DNA from: Rhodobacter sp.
Lineage (GTDB): Bacteria > Pseudomonadota > Alphaproteobacteria > Rhodobacterales > Rhodobacteraceae
Length of the DNA: 43,219 nucleotides
Direction of reading: 5' to 3'
Assembly: GCA_027487575.1 (NCBI GenBank)
Contig: JAIYDJ010000070.1
Location: 1-43,219 of the forward strand
The notes under the pieces were generated by a model. That model saw only the letters and a program-made list of their open reading frames with translations, did not search any database and was not told the origin of the DNA. Every line of letters begins with the position of its first letter. Positions within the stretch are counted from its first letter, which is position 1. The position numbers and the translations under genes are program-made. This document shows, piece after piece, positions 21,302-30,767 of the stretch.

Positions 21302-22333
21302 ATGCGCAATTCCGACCCCGACGTCATCGCCCCCAATCTGAAGCGCCGTTTGTCGGGCGTGACATCGACCGTGGTGCGTCTGGTGCCCATTCAGGCACGG
21401 CAGATGGGGATTGTGACCACCGGGCCGGGCTTGCCGGACGGGTTGCCGCATCTGCCGCTGTGGCGCGTCGCGCTGCTGTCGCGGCGGCGGTGGCGGGTCT
21501 GGCATGCACGGCGCAATTCGGAAATGGTTCTCGGCCTGTTGATGCGGCACGGTCTGGGGCGGCGGTTCAAGCTGCTGTTCACCAGCGCCGCGCAGCGTGA
21601 CCACAAGCCGTTCACCAAATGGCTGATCGCGCGGATGGACGGGGTGATCGCAACATCTGCGAAGGCCGCCCGGTATCTGCAGCGCCCCGCAACGGTGATC
21701 ATGCACGGGGTCGATACGGCTGTGTTCTTGCCCGCCGACGACCGGGCGGCACTGCGGGCGGATCTGGGATTGCCCGCGGGCATCGTCATCGGCTGTTTCG
21801 GGCGGGTGCGGGCGCAGAAGGGGGTTGATCTGCTGGTCGGCGCGGCTGTCGATCTGTTGCCGTCGCGCCCCGGCGTCAGTGTAGTGTTCACCGGGCTGGT
21901 CACGCCGGACAACGCCGGGTTTCACGCCGATCTGGCGGCGCGGATCGCGGCGGCGGGGCTGGCGGACCGGGTCCGCTTTCTGGGCGAGATTCCCTGGGCG
22001 CAGGTGGTGCGGCACTATCAGGCGCTGGACCTGTTCTGCGCCCCGGCCCGGTGGGAGGGGTTCGGCTTGACCCCGCTGGAGGCGATGGCCTGTGGCGTTC
22101 CGGTGGTGGCGGCGGATGTGGGGGCGTTTGACCAGTTGATCGTGCCAGAGGCGGGCACGCTGGTGCCTGCGGGCGATCAGGCGGCGCTGACGGCGGCCCT
22201 GCGGGCATGGATCGACGATCCGGCGCGGTTGGCGGCGGGGGGGGTGGCGGCGCGGGCGCATGTTCTGGCACATCACCAAATCGAGGGCGAGGCCGAGGCG
22301 ATCTGCGCGGTCTATCGGCAGATGCTGGCATGA
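21302..22333 (+). CDS. Glycosyltransferase family 4, LpcC-like core mannosyltransferase
   Basis: A 343-residue GT-B enzyme, probably cytoplasmic face of the inner membrane, transferring a sugar to lipopolysaccharide core. The N-terminal half (WRVWHARRNSEMVLGLLMRH, KLLFTSAAQRDH, TKWLIARMDGVIATS) and VIMHGVDTAVF resemble rhizobial LpcC, the core mannosyltransferase. The C-terminal half has the GT4 motifs GCFGRVRAQKGVDLLV and the EX7E-like EGFGLTPLEAMACG. The start is the ATG at 21302 with CAGGG about 7 bases upstream; the in-frame TTG at 21281 has no better site. Its TGA overlaps the ATG of the GT29 gene, so the two are translationally coupled. Confidence 0.85.
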   Translation: MRNSDPDVIAPNLKRRLSGVTSTVVRLVPIQARQMGIVTTGPGLPDGLPHLPLWRVALLSRRRWRVWHARRNSEMVLGLLMRHGLGRRFKLLFTSAAQRDHKPFTKWLIARMDGVIATSAKAARYLQRPATVIMHGVDTAVFLPADDRAALRADLGLPAGIVIGCFGRVRAQKGVDLLVGAAVDLLPSRPGVSVVFTGLVTPDNAGFHADLAARIAAAGLADRVRFLGEIPWAQVVRHYQALDLFCAPARWEGFGLTPLEAMACGVPVVAADVGAFDQLIVPEAGTLVPAGDQAALTAALRAWIDDPARLAAGGVAARAHVLAHHQIEGEAEAICAVYRQMLA

Positions 22334-22944
22334 CCCGTCTGCAGTTTCTGATCGCGCGGACCCTGCGGCGCGAGGCGGTTCTGGCGGCGATGGGGTTGCC
22401 GGTGGCGGAAGTCCTGGCGCGTTTGCAGGGCCGGATCGCCCTGGTCGGCAATGCCCGCAGTCTGGGCGAACAGCGCCATGGGGCCGAGATCGACGCGGCT
22501 GATCTGGTGATCCGGATCAACCGCGCACCGATGCCGGATGCGGTCAGCCACGGCCGAAGGACGGACGTTTTGGCTCTGGCGGTGGGGATCGACGCTGCAA
22601 GCCTTGCGCGGCTGAACCCATCGCTGGTCTTGTGGATGTCGCACAAGCGCAAACGGTTGCCCTGGCATCTGGCACAACGGACGGGGTTTGCCCTGCCCCC
22701 GCTGGACGGGTTCGTCCGGTTGCGACAGGAACTGGGCGCACCGCCGACGACCGGGCTTATGATGATCGACCTGCTGGCGCGCGGTCCGGCGACGCGCGTC
22801 TGCCTTTACGGCTTCGATTTCTTCGACAGCAAGTCCTTCAGCGGCAGCAGGACGGCTGCGCAGGTGCCGCATGATTTCACCGGCGAGCGTGATTTTGTTC
22901 AGGCGCTGACCGGGCGCGACCCCCGGTTCACCTTGCGCGCCTGA
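22330..22944 (+). CDS. Glycosyltransferase family 29 (sialyltransferase-like)
   Basis: A 204-residue protein with the GT29 sialyl-motif-like opening RIALVGNARSLGEQRHGAEI, then DADLVIRIN-type residues (AADLVIRINRAP). The motif around TTGLMMIDLLAR is followed by CLYGFDFF. GT29 contains the eukaryotic-type sialyltransferases plus bacterial relatives of unproven donor. It is much shorter than animal enzymes and lacks a membrane anchor. The ATG at 22330 overlaps the stop of the GT4 gene (ATGA), so it probably modifies the same glycan, such as LPS core. Donor and product are unknown. Confidence 0.8.
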   Translation: MTRLQFLIARTLRREAVLAAMGLPVAEVLARLQGRIALVGNARSLGEQRHGAEIDAADLVIRINRAPMPDAVSHGRRTDVLALAVGIDAASLARLNPSLVLWMSHKRKRLPWHLAQRTGFALPPLDGFVRLRQELGAPPTTGLMMIDLLARGPATRVCLYGFDFFDSKSFSGSRTAAQVPHDFTGERDFVQALTGRDPRFTLRA

Positions 22945-22963
22945 CCCAAGCAGAGTATCGGGA

Positions 22964-22980
22964 CCTGTCTTTCAGACAGG
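22964..22980 (+). promoter_or_regulatory. Hairpin overlapping the asd ribosome binding site
   Basis: CCTGTCT (22964-22970) pairs perfectly with AGACAGG (22974-22980) over a 3-base loop. The right arm supplies the first bases of the AGGAG Shine-Dalgarno of asd (22978-22982), whose ATG is at 22989. The hairpin could limit translation; regulation is inferred only. Confidence 0.5.
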
Positions 22981-22988
22981 AGTTTCCG

Positions 22989-24011
22989 ATGGGTTACAAG
23001 GTCGTCGTCGCAGGCGCCACGGGCAATGTGGGCCGCGAAATGCTGAACATCCTCGCCGAGCGCGCGTTCCCGGTGGACGAGATCGCGGCGCTGGCCAGCC
23101 GCAAGTCGCTGGGCACCGAGATCAGCTTTGGCGACAAGACCCTGAAAACCAAGGACCTCGACACCTTCGACTTTCACGGCTGGGACATCGCCCTGTTCGC
23201 CGTGGGTTCCGAAGCGACCAAGACCTATGCTCCGCGCGCTGCGGCGGCCGGTTGTGTCGTGATCGACAATTCTTCGCTGTACCGGTATGACCCCGCGATC
23301 CCGCTGATCGTGCCGGAAGTGAATGCCGACCAGATCGTGCATTACAAGAACAAGATGATCATCGCGAACCCCAACTGTTCCACCGCACAGATGGTGGTGG
23401 CGTTGAAGCCGCTGCATGACCGGGCCCGGATCAAGCGGGTGGTGGTCAGCACCTATCAGTCGGTGTCCGGCGCGGGCAAGGAAGGCATCGACGAGTTGTG
23501 GGACCAGACCAAGGGCATCTATGTCGTCGGTCAGGAAGTTGCGCCCAAGAAGTTTCAAAAGCAGATCGCCTTCAACGTGATCCCGCAGATCGACGTCTTC
23601 CTGGATGACGGCAGCACCAAGGAGGAATGGAAGATGGTCGCCGAGACGAAGAAGATTCTCGACAAGTCGATCAAGGTCGTGGCGACCTGCGTGCGCGTCC
23701 CTGTGTTCGTCGGGCATTCGGAATCGATCAACATCGAGTTCGAGGAGTTTCTGGACGAACACGAGGCGCGCGACATCCTGCGTGAAGCGCCTGGGATCAT
23801 GGTGATCGACAAGCGCGAACCGGGGGGCTACATCACGCCCATCGAATGCGTGGGCGATTACGCGACCTATGTCAGCCGCATCCGGCAGGACAGCACGATC
23901 GACAACGGCATCAGCCTTTGGTGTGTCAGCGACAACCTGCGCAAGGGCGCGGCCCTGAACGCGGTGCAGATCGCCGAAGTGCTGGGCAACCGCTGCCTGA
24001 AGAAGGGCTGA
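22989..24011 (+). CDS. asd: Aspartate-semialdehyde dehydrogenase
   Basis: Reduces 4-aspartyl phosphate with NADPH to aspartate semialdehyde, the branch point to lysine/diaminopimelate, threonine and methionine; cytosolic. At 340 residues it has the usual length. The NADP-binding motif GATGNVG is at 9-15, the catalytic Cys130 is in NPNCST, and the active-site His/Arg region lies in GHSESINIEFEEF. AGGAG is 6 bases before the ATG. It stands as a single gene after the glycosyltransferase pair, with a hairpin on the ribosome site upstream and a further hairpin after the stop. Confidence 0.97.
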   Translation: MGYKVVVAGATGNVGREMLNILAERAFPVDEIAALASRKSLGTEISFGDKTLKTKDLDTFDFHGWDIALFAVGSEATKTYAPRAAAAGCVVIDNSSLYRYDPAIPLIVPEVNADQIVHYKNKMIIANPNCSTAQMVVALKPLHDRARIKRVVVSTYQSVSGAGKEGIDELWDQTKGIYVVGQEVAPKKFQKQIAFNVIPQIDVFLDDGSTKEEWKMVAETKKILDKSIKVVATCVRVPVFVGHSESINIEFEEFLDEHEARDILREAPGIMVIDKREPGGYITPIECVGDYATYVSRIRQDSTIDNGISLWCVSDNLRKGAALNAVQIAEVLGNRCLKKG

Positions 24012-24016
24012 AACAA

Positions 24017-24049
24017 GCAAGGTATGGGGGCCGACTCGGCCCGCCTTGC
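24017..24049 (+). terminator. Stem-loop downstream of asd
   Basis: Two-tier hairpin: outer GCAAGG/CCTTGC and inner GGGCCGA/TCGGCCC around a single C, with unpaired bases between the tiers. It starts 5 bases after the asd stop. There is no T-run, so termination may be inefficient or Rho-assisted. The remaining bases up to 24238 hold no gene that I can support. Confidence 0.55.
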
Positions 24050-24238
24050 GCCGTCCCTGATTCCGGAACGGCGGCATTCGACTTCCGGGCGGGATCAATT
24101 CCGGGACTATCGGGCCTGACCAGATTGCGAAAATCGATCGGGGCGGCGGCTAGGCCGCACACCCCGGCGCGTTGGGTGAAATAACAACCCGCACGATCCC
24201 GGCAGCGGGAGCAGGCTTCACCGGCAGACTCACGCGGA

Positions 24239-24712
24239 TCAGGACATTCCGGCGGCGGCCATGGCCTTTTTCAGATCCCGCGCCTCTTCGCAATTGCCGC
24301 ACAGCCCTTCCAGCTTGACCAGATTGGCCTTCGCCTTGGCGGCATCGCCCATCTGGACGAACATTTCGCCCTGATACTCCAGCGCACCCAGATGACCCGG
24401 GTTCAGCTTCAGCGCCTTGGAATAGGCCTTGGATGCGGCTTTCAGGTCGCCCAGTTTGCGCGACGAAAAGCCCAGCAGGTTCCAGGCGTCGGCGTTGCGC
24501 GGTTCCGCGGCGGTGACGGCTTGCAGCATCTCGCGCGCCTCGGCGTATTTCGCGCTGTAGACCAGCGCCTTTGCCTCGGCATAGGTGCCCACGGCGGCGG
24601 TCTGCGAAGATCCGTCTTCGGTCCCTGCGGCAAACGACGGTGCGGCGGACAGACCCGTCAGGGCCACGGCGGCAAACAGGGCGGCAGCGGACAGTCGGCT
24701 TTGAATGCTCAT
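24239..24712 (-). CDS. Exported tetratricopeptide repeat protein
   Basis: A 157-residue periplasmic protein. A signal peptide covers residues 1-28 (AAALFAAVALTGLSAAPSFA). At least two TPR units follow: NADAWNLLGFSSRKLGDLKA and the next unit HLGALEYQGEMFVQMGDAAKA, preceded by a partial unit (AKALVYSAKYAEAREML). The C-terminus has a CxxC pair, LCGNCEE, which could form a disulfide. TPR modules bind partner proteins; no partner is visible here. The start at 24712 is set by GAGGAG 8 bases upstream. It is convergent with asd. Confidence 0.87.
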   Translation of the reverse strand: MSIQSRLSAAALFAAVALTGLSAAPSFAAGTEDGSSQTAAVGTYAEAKALVYSAKYAEAREMLQAVTAAEPRNADAWNLLGFSSRKLGDLKAASKAYSKALKLNPGHLGALEYQGEMFVQMGDAAKAKANLVKLEGLCGNCEEARDLKKAMAAAGMS

Positions 24713-24780
24713 CTCGTAATCTCCTCTATTGCGCCTTGATACCACGCCGGGCGCCGGTTCGACATCAACCTTGCGTGCAG

Positions 24781-26118
24781 TTAGCCCAGAAGTTCGGCCG
24801 TCAACACCTGCCGCACCGATTGCGCCGCCTTGTCGACGATTTCCTGCAGTTCGGCGTCGGTGGCGTTGTAGGGCGGGGCAAGGATGACGATGTCGCCATG
24901 CACCCCGTCCACATTGCCCCCCACGGGATAGCAGATCAGCCCGTTGTCCATCGCCTGCGCCCGGATTTTCATCGCCAGCTTGTGCGAGGCATCGAACGGC
25001 CGCTTCGTTGCCCGGTTGGCCACCAGTTCCAGCGCGATGAAATGACCGCGCCCGCGTATGTCGCCGACCGCCTCCATCCCCTGCAGGGCATCGCCCAGCC
25101 AGCCTTTCAGGCGGGATTCATTGGCGGCGACCCGCGCGATCAGACCTTCGCGCGCCACGATCCGCTGCACCGCGACGCCCGCCGCACAGGCGGCGGTGTG
25201 ACCGCTGAACGTGTGCCCGGTCTGAAAGGCGCCGTCCACCGCATGCAGGGCTTCATGCACGGCAGTGGTGCAGATCGCCGCGCCCAGCGGCAGATAGCCG
25301 CCCGCCAGACCCTTGGCGATGGACATGATGTCGGGTTCCACCCCGTCCCGCTGCAACGCGCGCCACGTGCCGCAGCGCCCTGCCCCGCACATCACTTCGT
25401 CGGCGATCATCAGAATGCCGTGGCGGGTGCAGATTTCGCGGACGGCGCGGGCGTAACCTTCGGGGGCAGGCACACAGCCGCCCGCCGCCCCGACCACGGG
25501 TTCAAAGATGAAGGCCGCGATGGTTTCGGCACCTTCACGCAGGATGGTCGCCTCCAACTCGGCGGCGCAGGCGGCCCCGGCCGTTTCCGGTGTTGCGCCG
25601 TCGACGGGACGGTAGGCATTGGCCGCAGAGACATTGATCGACGGGATGAACGCCCCCTCGAACGCAGCGGTGCGTTCGGCAAAGCCCGAAACCCCCAGCG
25701 CGCCCAAGGTGTTGCCATGCCACGACCGTTGCCGCGAGATGAAGCGGCGGCGGGATTTCCGGCCGATGGCGGTCTGGTATTGCAACGCGATCTTCAGGCA
25801 GCTTTCGACGGCTTCCGACCCGCCGGTGACGAACACCATCTCTCGCAGGGTCCCGCCGCAGGCCGCGCGGATGATCTCGGTCAACTCCTCCAGCGCGTCG
25901 GTGGTGAAATTGTAGCGGTAGCCATGCGCGATCTGGTTCATCTGGGCCAGGACCGCCGCATTGACCTCGGCGTTGCCATGGCCCAGGCAATAGACCGCAG
26001 GGCCGCCCGACCCGTCGATGTACTGCTTGCCGGTCGTGTCATACAGATAGCTTCCGGCCCCCCGAACGACCTTGGGCAGATGGTCGGTGGCAGAGATGCT
26101 GGGGGCTGGGGCAGTCAT
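24781..26118 (-). CDS. Class III aminotransferase (PLP-dependent)
   Basis: Cytosolic fold-type I PLP enzyme of 445 residues that moves an amino group, typically from an omega-amino acid or amine, to a keto acid. Signatures are TGGSEAVESCLKIALQY, the SWHGNTLGALGVSG segment, the MIADEVMCGAGRCG box with the PLP-pyridine Asp240, and the Schiff-base Lys269 in SIAKGLAGGYLPLGA. The family includes beta-alanine/taurine-pyruvate and 2,2-dialkylglycine-type enzymes; the substrate cannot be fixed. The start at 26118 has AAGGGA 8 bases upstream. A YcaQ-like gene lies 90 bases upstream on the same strand, without clear functional link. Confidence 0.9.
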   Translation of the reverse strand: MTAPAPSISATDHLPKVVRGAGSYLYDTTGKQYIDGSGGPAVYCLGHGNAEVNAAVLAQMNQIAHGYRYNFTTDALEELTEIIRAACGGTLREMVFVTGGSEAVESCLKIALQYQTAIGRKSRRRFISRQRSWHGNTLGALGVSGFAERTAAFEGAFIPSINVSAANAYRPVDGATPETAGAACAAELEATILREGAETIAAFIFEPVVGAAGGCVPAPEGYARAVREICTRHGILMIADEVMCGAGRCGTWRALQRDGVEPDIMSIAKGLAGGYLPLGAAICTTAVHEALHAVDGAFQTGHTFSGHTAACAAGVAVQRIVAREGLIARVAANESRLKGWLGDALQGMEAVGDIRGRGHFIALELVANRATKRPFDASHKLAMKIRAQAMDNGLICYPVGGNVDGVHGDIVILAPPYNATDAELQEIVDKAAQSVRQVLTAELLG

Positions 26119-26208
26119 GGCGGCATTCCCTTGGGTTCGGCGAAGTGTGGCAGGGCGATGCCGGGGCGGCAAGGGGCCAGGGCTTTGCGCAAGGGCAGGC
26201 AAGCCGCC

Positions 26209-27417
26209 CTAAACCGCGTCGCGCTGCCAACCGTCCAGCCATTCCACCCGATCACAGGCGGCAAAGCGGGCCAGCCTGTCGAGTTCGGCGGCCAGCCTTT
26301 GGCGGCGCTGCGGGCCGAAAGTCACACCTCGTTCCGGCCAGATGGCGCGGACCCGCAACACCCCGGCATCGCGGTGCGCCTTGGCGTCGATGCGCCCGAT
26401 CAGCCGCGCGCCTTCGAGAATCGGAAAGACGTAGTATCCATAGGTGCGCTTGGGCTCGGGCACGAACACCTCGATCCGGTAAAAAAAGCCGAACAGGAAT
26501 TCGGCGCGCATCCGGTCGCGCAGGGCCGGATCGAAGGGCGACAAGATGCGCAGTCGCAAAGGCGGCTCGGGCGCGGCATTGGCGGCGTCCAAAACATCGG
26601 GGCGGGCCAGCGAGCGGCGCGTCTGGCCGCCGGACCCTTCCACGTCAATCTCGATCAGATCGCCCCGCATCAGCGCCGCCTTGCACCAATCGCGTGCCTC
26701 TAGCGGGGTGATCGCGCGCCAATAGGCGCAAACCTCGCCCGGCGTGGCAAAGCCGAGATGCGCCAGCGCCGAAGAACAGGCCCAGTCGATCATTGCGGGC
26801 ACGTCCGGCGCGGGCAGGCGACAGATGTCCGGGATCACCCGTTCGGTCAGGTCATAGACCTTCTGGAACCCGTCGCGGCGGGCAATCGACAGCCGCCCGG
26901 TGCGCCACAACCATTCCAGCGCGGTCTTTGACGGATGCCAGTTCCACCACCCGCCCTTGCCGCGCACCTCGTCTTTCCCGACATCCGATGTGGTGACCGG
27001 GCCATGATCCTCGATCCGGCGCAGGATGGTTTCGAACTGGTCCGCATACCCGTCGCGGAACCAGGTGCGCCAGTTCGCCTCCAGCCGCACGGCATCCCTG
27101 GTGAAACGATGGTGCCAATGCGGAAACAGCCCCACCGGCAGAATGGACGCATCATGCGTCCAATGTTCAAACACGGCCCGGTCGGTTTCCAGCAAGGATT
27201 TCAGCGCAGAAGGCCGATAGGTCTGGCGACGGGACCACAGGATCATGTGATGCGCGCGTTCGACGGTGGTGATGCTGTCGACCTGGACAAAGCCGATGCG
27301 CCCGATCAGATCGGCCAGCGCCTGTCCCGTGGCAGGCCCGACGGGCTGTTCCGCCAGCGCGTGCCGGTGCAGGAACAGGCGGCGGGCGGCGGCATTCGGC
27401 AGGACGGGTACGGACAT
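26209..27417 (-). CDS. YcaQ/AlkZ-like winged-helix DNA glycosylase
   Basis: A 402-residue protein of the HTH_42 winged-helix family (DUF1006), including E. coli YcaQ and Streptomyces AlkZ, which unhook DNA interstrand crosslinks by excising alkylated bases. The FVQVDSI segment supplies the Q-x-D catalytic-type motif (Gln45, Asp47), as in YcaQ-type members. Other family landmarks are RAHHMILWSR, FEHWTHDASILP and the C-terminal LSPFDPALRDR with FGFFYRIEVFVPEPKRTYGYY. Start: the ATG at 27417; in-frame TTG and GTG codons just upstream have no better site. The DNA-repair role is transferred from characterised relatives. Confidence 0.88.
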   Translation of the reverse strand: MSVPVLPNAAARRLFLHRHALAEQPVGPATGQALADLIGRIGFVQVDSITTVERAHHMILWSRRQTYRPSALKSLLETDRAVFEHWTHDASILPVGLFPHWHHRFTRDAVRLEANWRTWFRDGYADQFETILRRIEDHGPVTTSDVGKDEVRGKGGWWNWHPSKTALEWLWRTGRLSIARRDGFQKVYDLTERVIPDICRLPAPDVPAMIDWACSSALAHLGFATPGEVCAYWRAITPLEARDWCKAALMRGDLIEIDVEGSGGQTRRSLARPDVLDAANAAPEPPLRLRILSPFDPALRDRMRAEFLFGFFYRIEVFVPEPKRTYGYYVFPILEGARLIGRIDAKAHRDAGVLRVRAIWPERGVTFGPQRRQRLAAELDRLARFAACDRVEWLDGWQRDAV

Positions 27418-27662
27418 CACCAAGGCCTATCACGCAGAGCGGACCGGTCAAGCCACCGCCATGGCGCGATGGGGCGGAACTTTGCTCCGCTCCCGGCGTT
27501 CCTTGTCACAGAGCCGCAACAAAGGTGCGGAAGTCACGCACCCGTCATTGATTTCATGACGATTTTGCATATCTGAGGTCGGTACCCCGCAATCGCGTCT
27601 TGCAGGCTCGCCTCGTTTCCGAGGACGTCTGGACTGCGCCCGGATCAAGACGGAGCCCGCAC

Positions 27663-28889
27663 TTGCCGCATGAAACCCCCCTGATCGCAACCATGGTCAT
27701 GGGGCTGGGGTTGGCTTTCCTGTTCGGTCTTCTGGCGCAGCGTCTGAAACTGCCGATGCTCGCCGGTTATCTGGCGGCCGGGGTGGTCATCGGGCCTTTC
27801 ACGCCGGGTTATGTCGCCGACCTGAAGCTGGCAGCGGAACTGGCCGAACTGGGGGTGATCCTGCTGATGTTCGGTGTGGGTTTGCATTTTTCGGTCAAGG
27901 ACCTGCTGGCGGTGCGGCGCATCGCCATTCCGGGCGCCTTGGTGCAGATCGGTTTCGCCACGCTGGGGGGAATGGGTCTGGGGGTGGCACTGGGCTGGGG
28001 ATGGGGGGCAAGCCTGATCTTCGGGCTGTCGCTGTCGGTTGCCTCGACGGTGGTGCTGCTGCGTGCGCTTCAGGACCGCGAGCTTGTGCAAACGCCGCAA
28101 GGCCGGATTGCCGTGGGATGGCTGATCGTCGAGGATCTGGTGATGGTTCTGGCGCTGGTGCTGATCCCACCGGTGGCAGGACTTCTGGGCGGGCAGGCGG
28201 TGCCGCTGGGCGAAGGGGCCGAACAGGTGGCGCAACTGGGCATCGGGCCGATTGCCGCGACTTTGCTGATCACGCTGGTCAAGGTGTCGGCCTTTGTCGC
28301 GCTGATGCTGGTGGTGGGGCGCAAGGTTATCCCGGCGGTGCTGCACTACACGGCGCACACCGGATCGCGCGAGTTGTTCCGTCTGGGCGTGCTGGCCATC
28401 GCATTGGGCGTGGCCTTCGGGTCATCCTATCTTTTCGGCGTCTCTTTCGCGCTCGGGGCGTTCTTTGCCGGCATGGTCATGGCGGGGTCCACCCTGTCGA
28501 GTCAGGCGATGCGGGAAACGCTGCCCCTGCGCGATGCCTTTGCGGTTCTGTTCTTCGTGTCGGTCGGGATGCTGTTCGACCCCTCGGTCCTGATCCGCGC
28601 GCCATTGGCGGTGCTGGCGACGGTGGTCGTGATCGTCGGGGTAAAGGCAGTGGCGGCCTATGGCATCACGCGGGCCTTTGGGCATGACAAATCCATGGGC
28701 CTGACCATCGCCGCCAGCCTGTCGCAGATCGGCGAATTTTCGTTCATCCTGATCAGCATGGCCCTGGTTCTGGGCATCGTCCCGCCCGAGGCGCGCGATC
28801 TGGTGGTTGCGGGCGCGCTGGCGTCGATCCTGATCAACCCGCTGCTGTTCATCGCGCTGGATCGGCGGGAAGCCAGAAAGGCGGCCTGA
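27663..28889 (+). CDS. KefB/YbaL-type cation:proton antiporter, without RCK domain
   Basis: Inner-membrane CPA2-family antiporter (Na+/H+ exchanger fold), 408 residues with about 12-13 hydrophobic segments. The opening (HETPLIATMVMGLGLAFLFG) and AELAELGVILLMFGVGLHFS match YbaL; the VASTVVLLRAL motif is the family's conserved stretch. The start is a TTG at 27663, with GGAG 7 bases upstream; this aligns with the YbaL N-terminus from memory. YbaL and KefB carry a C-terminal TrkA_N/RCK nucleotide-binding domain, but this protein ends just after the last membrane segment (NPLLFIALDRREARKAA). Its stop lies inside a terminator hairpin, so no missing domain follows. Confidence 0.88.
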   Translation: MPHETPLIATMVMGLGLAFLFGLLAQRLKLPMLAGYLAAGVVIGPFTPGYVADLKLAAELAELGVILLMFGVGLHFSVKDLLAVRRIAIPGALVQIGFATLGGMGLGVALGWGWGASLIFGLSLSVASTVVLLRALQDRELVQTPQGRIAVGWLIVEDLVMVLALVLIPPVAGLLGGQAVPLGEGAEQVAQLGIGPIAATLLITLVKVSAFVALMLVVGRKVIPAVLHYTAHTGSRELFRLGVLAIALGVAFGSSYLFGVSFALGAFFAGMVMAGSTLSSQAMRETLPLRDAFAVLFFVSVGMLFDPSVLIRAPLAVLATVVVIVGVKAVAAYGITRAFGHDKSMGLTIAASLSQIGEFSFILISMALVLGIVPPEARDLVVAGALASILINPLLFIALDRREARKAA

Positions 28890-28898
28890 GCCGCCTTT
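28877..28898 (+). terminator. Terminator overlapping antiporter stop codon
   Basis: AAAGGCGGC (28877-28885) pairs perfectly with GCCGCCTTT (28890-28898) across the loop CTGA, which includes the TGA stop at 28887-28889. Being symmetrical (A-run before, T-run after), it may serve both the antiporter and the convergent DUF4142 gene that ends at 28914. Confidence 0.8.
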
Positions 28899-28913
28899 CG
28901 TCAGAAGTCGGTG

Positions 28914-29447
28914 TTACTGCGTGACCATCGGCTCGACGTGCATCAGGTGCGATTCCAGCGTCGGCAGGGTTTCGGTTGCGAACGCCTTCAGCCGACCTTC
29001 CTCGCCACCCTGGCTGTAGCCCTGGTACAGCGCAACGGCTTCGTTATGCGCTGCGGCCTGTGCCGACAGATAGGCTTCGCCAAAGCTGTCTTCCGCCGTT
29101 TCCGTCAGTGCGTCCAGTTGCGCCTGGTGGTCGGGCATCAGGGCCCGGGGCACCGTGATGCCGTCGGCCTCGGCCGCTGCCATCATCTTTTCGCCCGCTG
29201 CCGTATGGTCGGCGATCATCTGCTCGGCAAAGGCCTGCACTTCGGGAGACGGATTCTTGATCAGCGCCAGTTCGCTGGACTGGATTTCGAACTGGTTGCC
29301 GGACGCGGCCCGTTCGGCAAAGGCTTGGGCCGAGGTCATCGCGGCCTCCATCGCATCGGCCGACGGCGGAGAGGCGTCGGTCTGGGCGAAACCATAGGCA
29401 GCGGACAGCGACAGCGCCGATGCGAGGGCCAGAGTTTTGAACAACAT
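28914..29447 (-). CDS. DUF4142 exported protein
   Basis: A 177-residue protein with a signal peptide (MLFKTLALASALSLSAAYGFA, cleaved near FAQ). The mature helical part matches DUF4142, a ferritin-like fold: FAERAASGNQFEIQSSELAL, EVQAFAEQMIADHTAAGEKM, and a His late in the last helix (LESHLMH). Members are periplasmic or outer-membrane-associated; a role in stress or metal handling is suggested for some but not proven. The start at 29447 has an AAGGA site upstream; the longer frame to 29705 overlaps rlmN antisense and is not used. It follows rlmN by 62 bases on the same strand. Confidence 0.88.
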   Translation of the reverse strand: MLFKTLALASALSLSAAYGFAQTDASPPSADAMEAAMTSAQAFAERAASGNQFEIQSSELALIKNPSPEVQAFAEQMIADHTAAGEKMMAAAEADGITVPRALMPDHQAQLDALTETAEDSFGEAYLSAQAAAHNEAVALYQGYSQGGEEGRLKAFATETLPTLESHLMHVEPMVTQ

Positions 29448-29509
29448 GGGATATCCTTTCCTTGGATATCGCCTCAACATCAGCGCGGGACGAATGTTCC
29501 GCCCGCCCG

Positions 29510-30697
<1,188 letters not shown>

Positions 30698-30767
30698 GGC
30701 GGGTTCCGGCTGGGGCAGTCAGCACATATAGGCCAGACCGCCCCGAAACAAAAGGACCAACCCGCCT

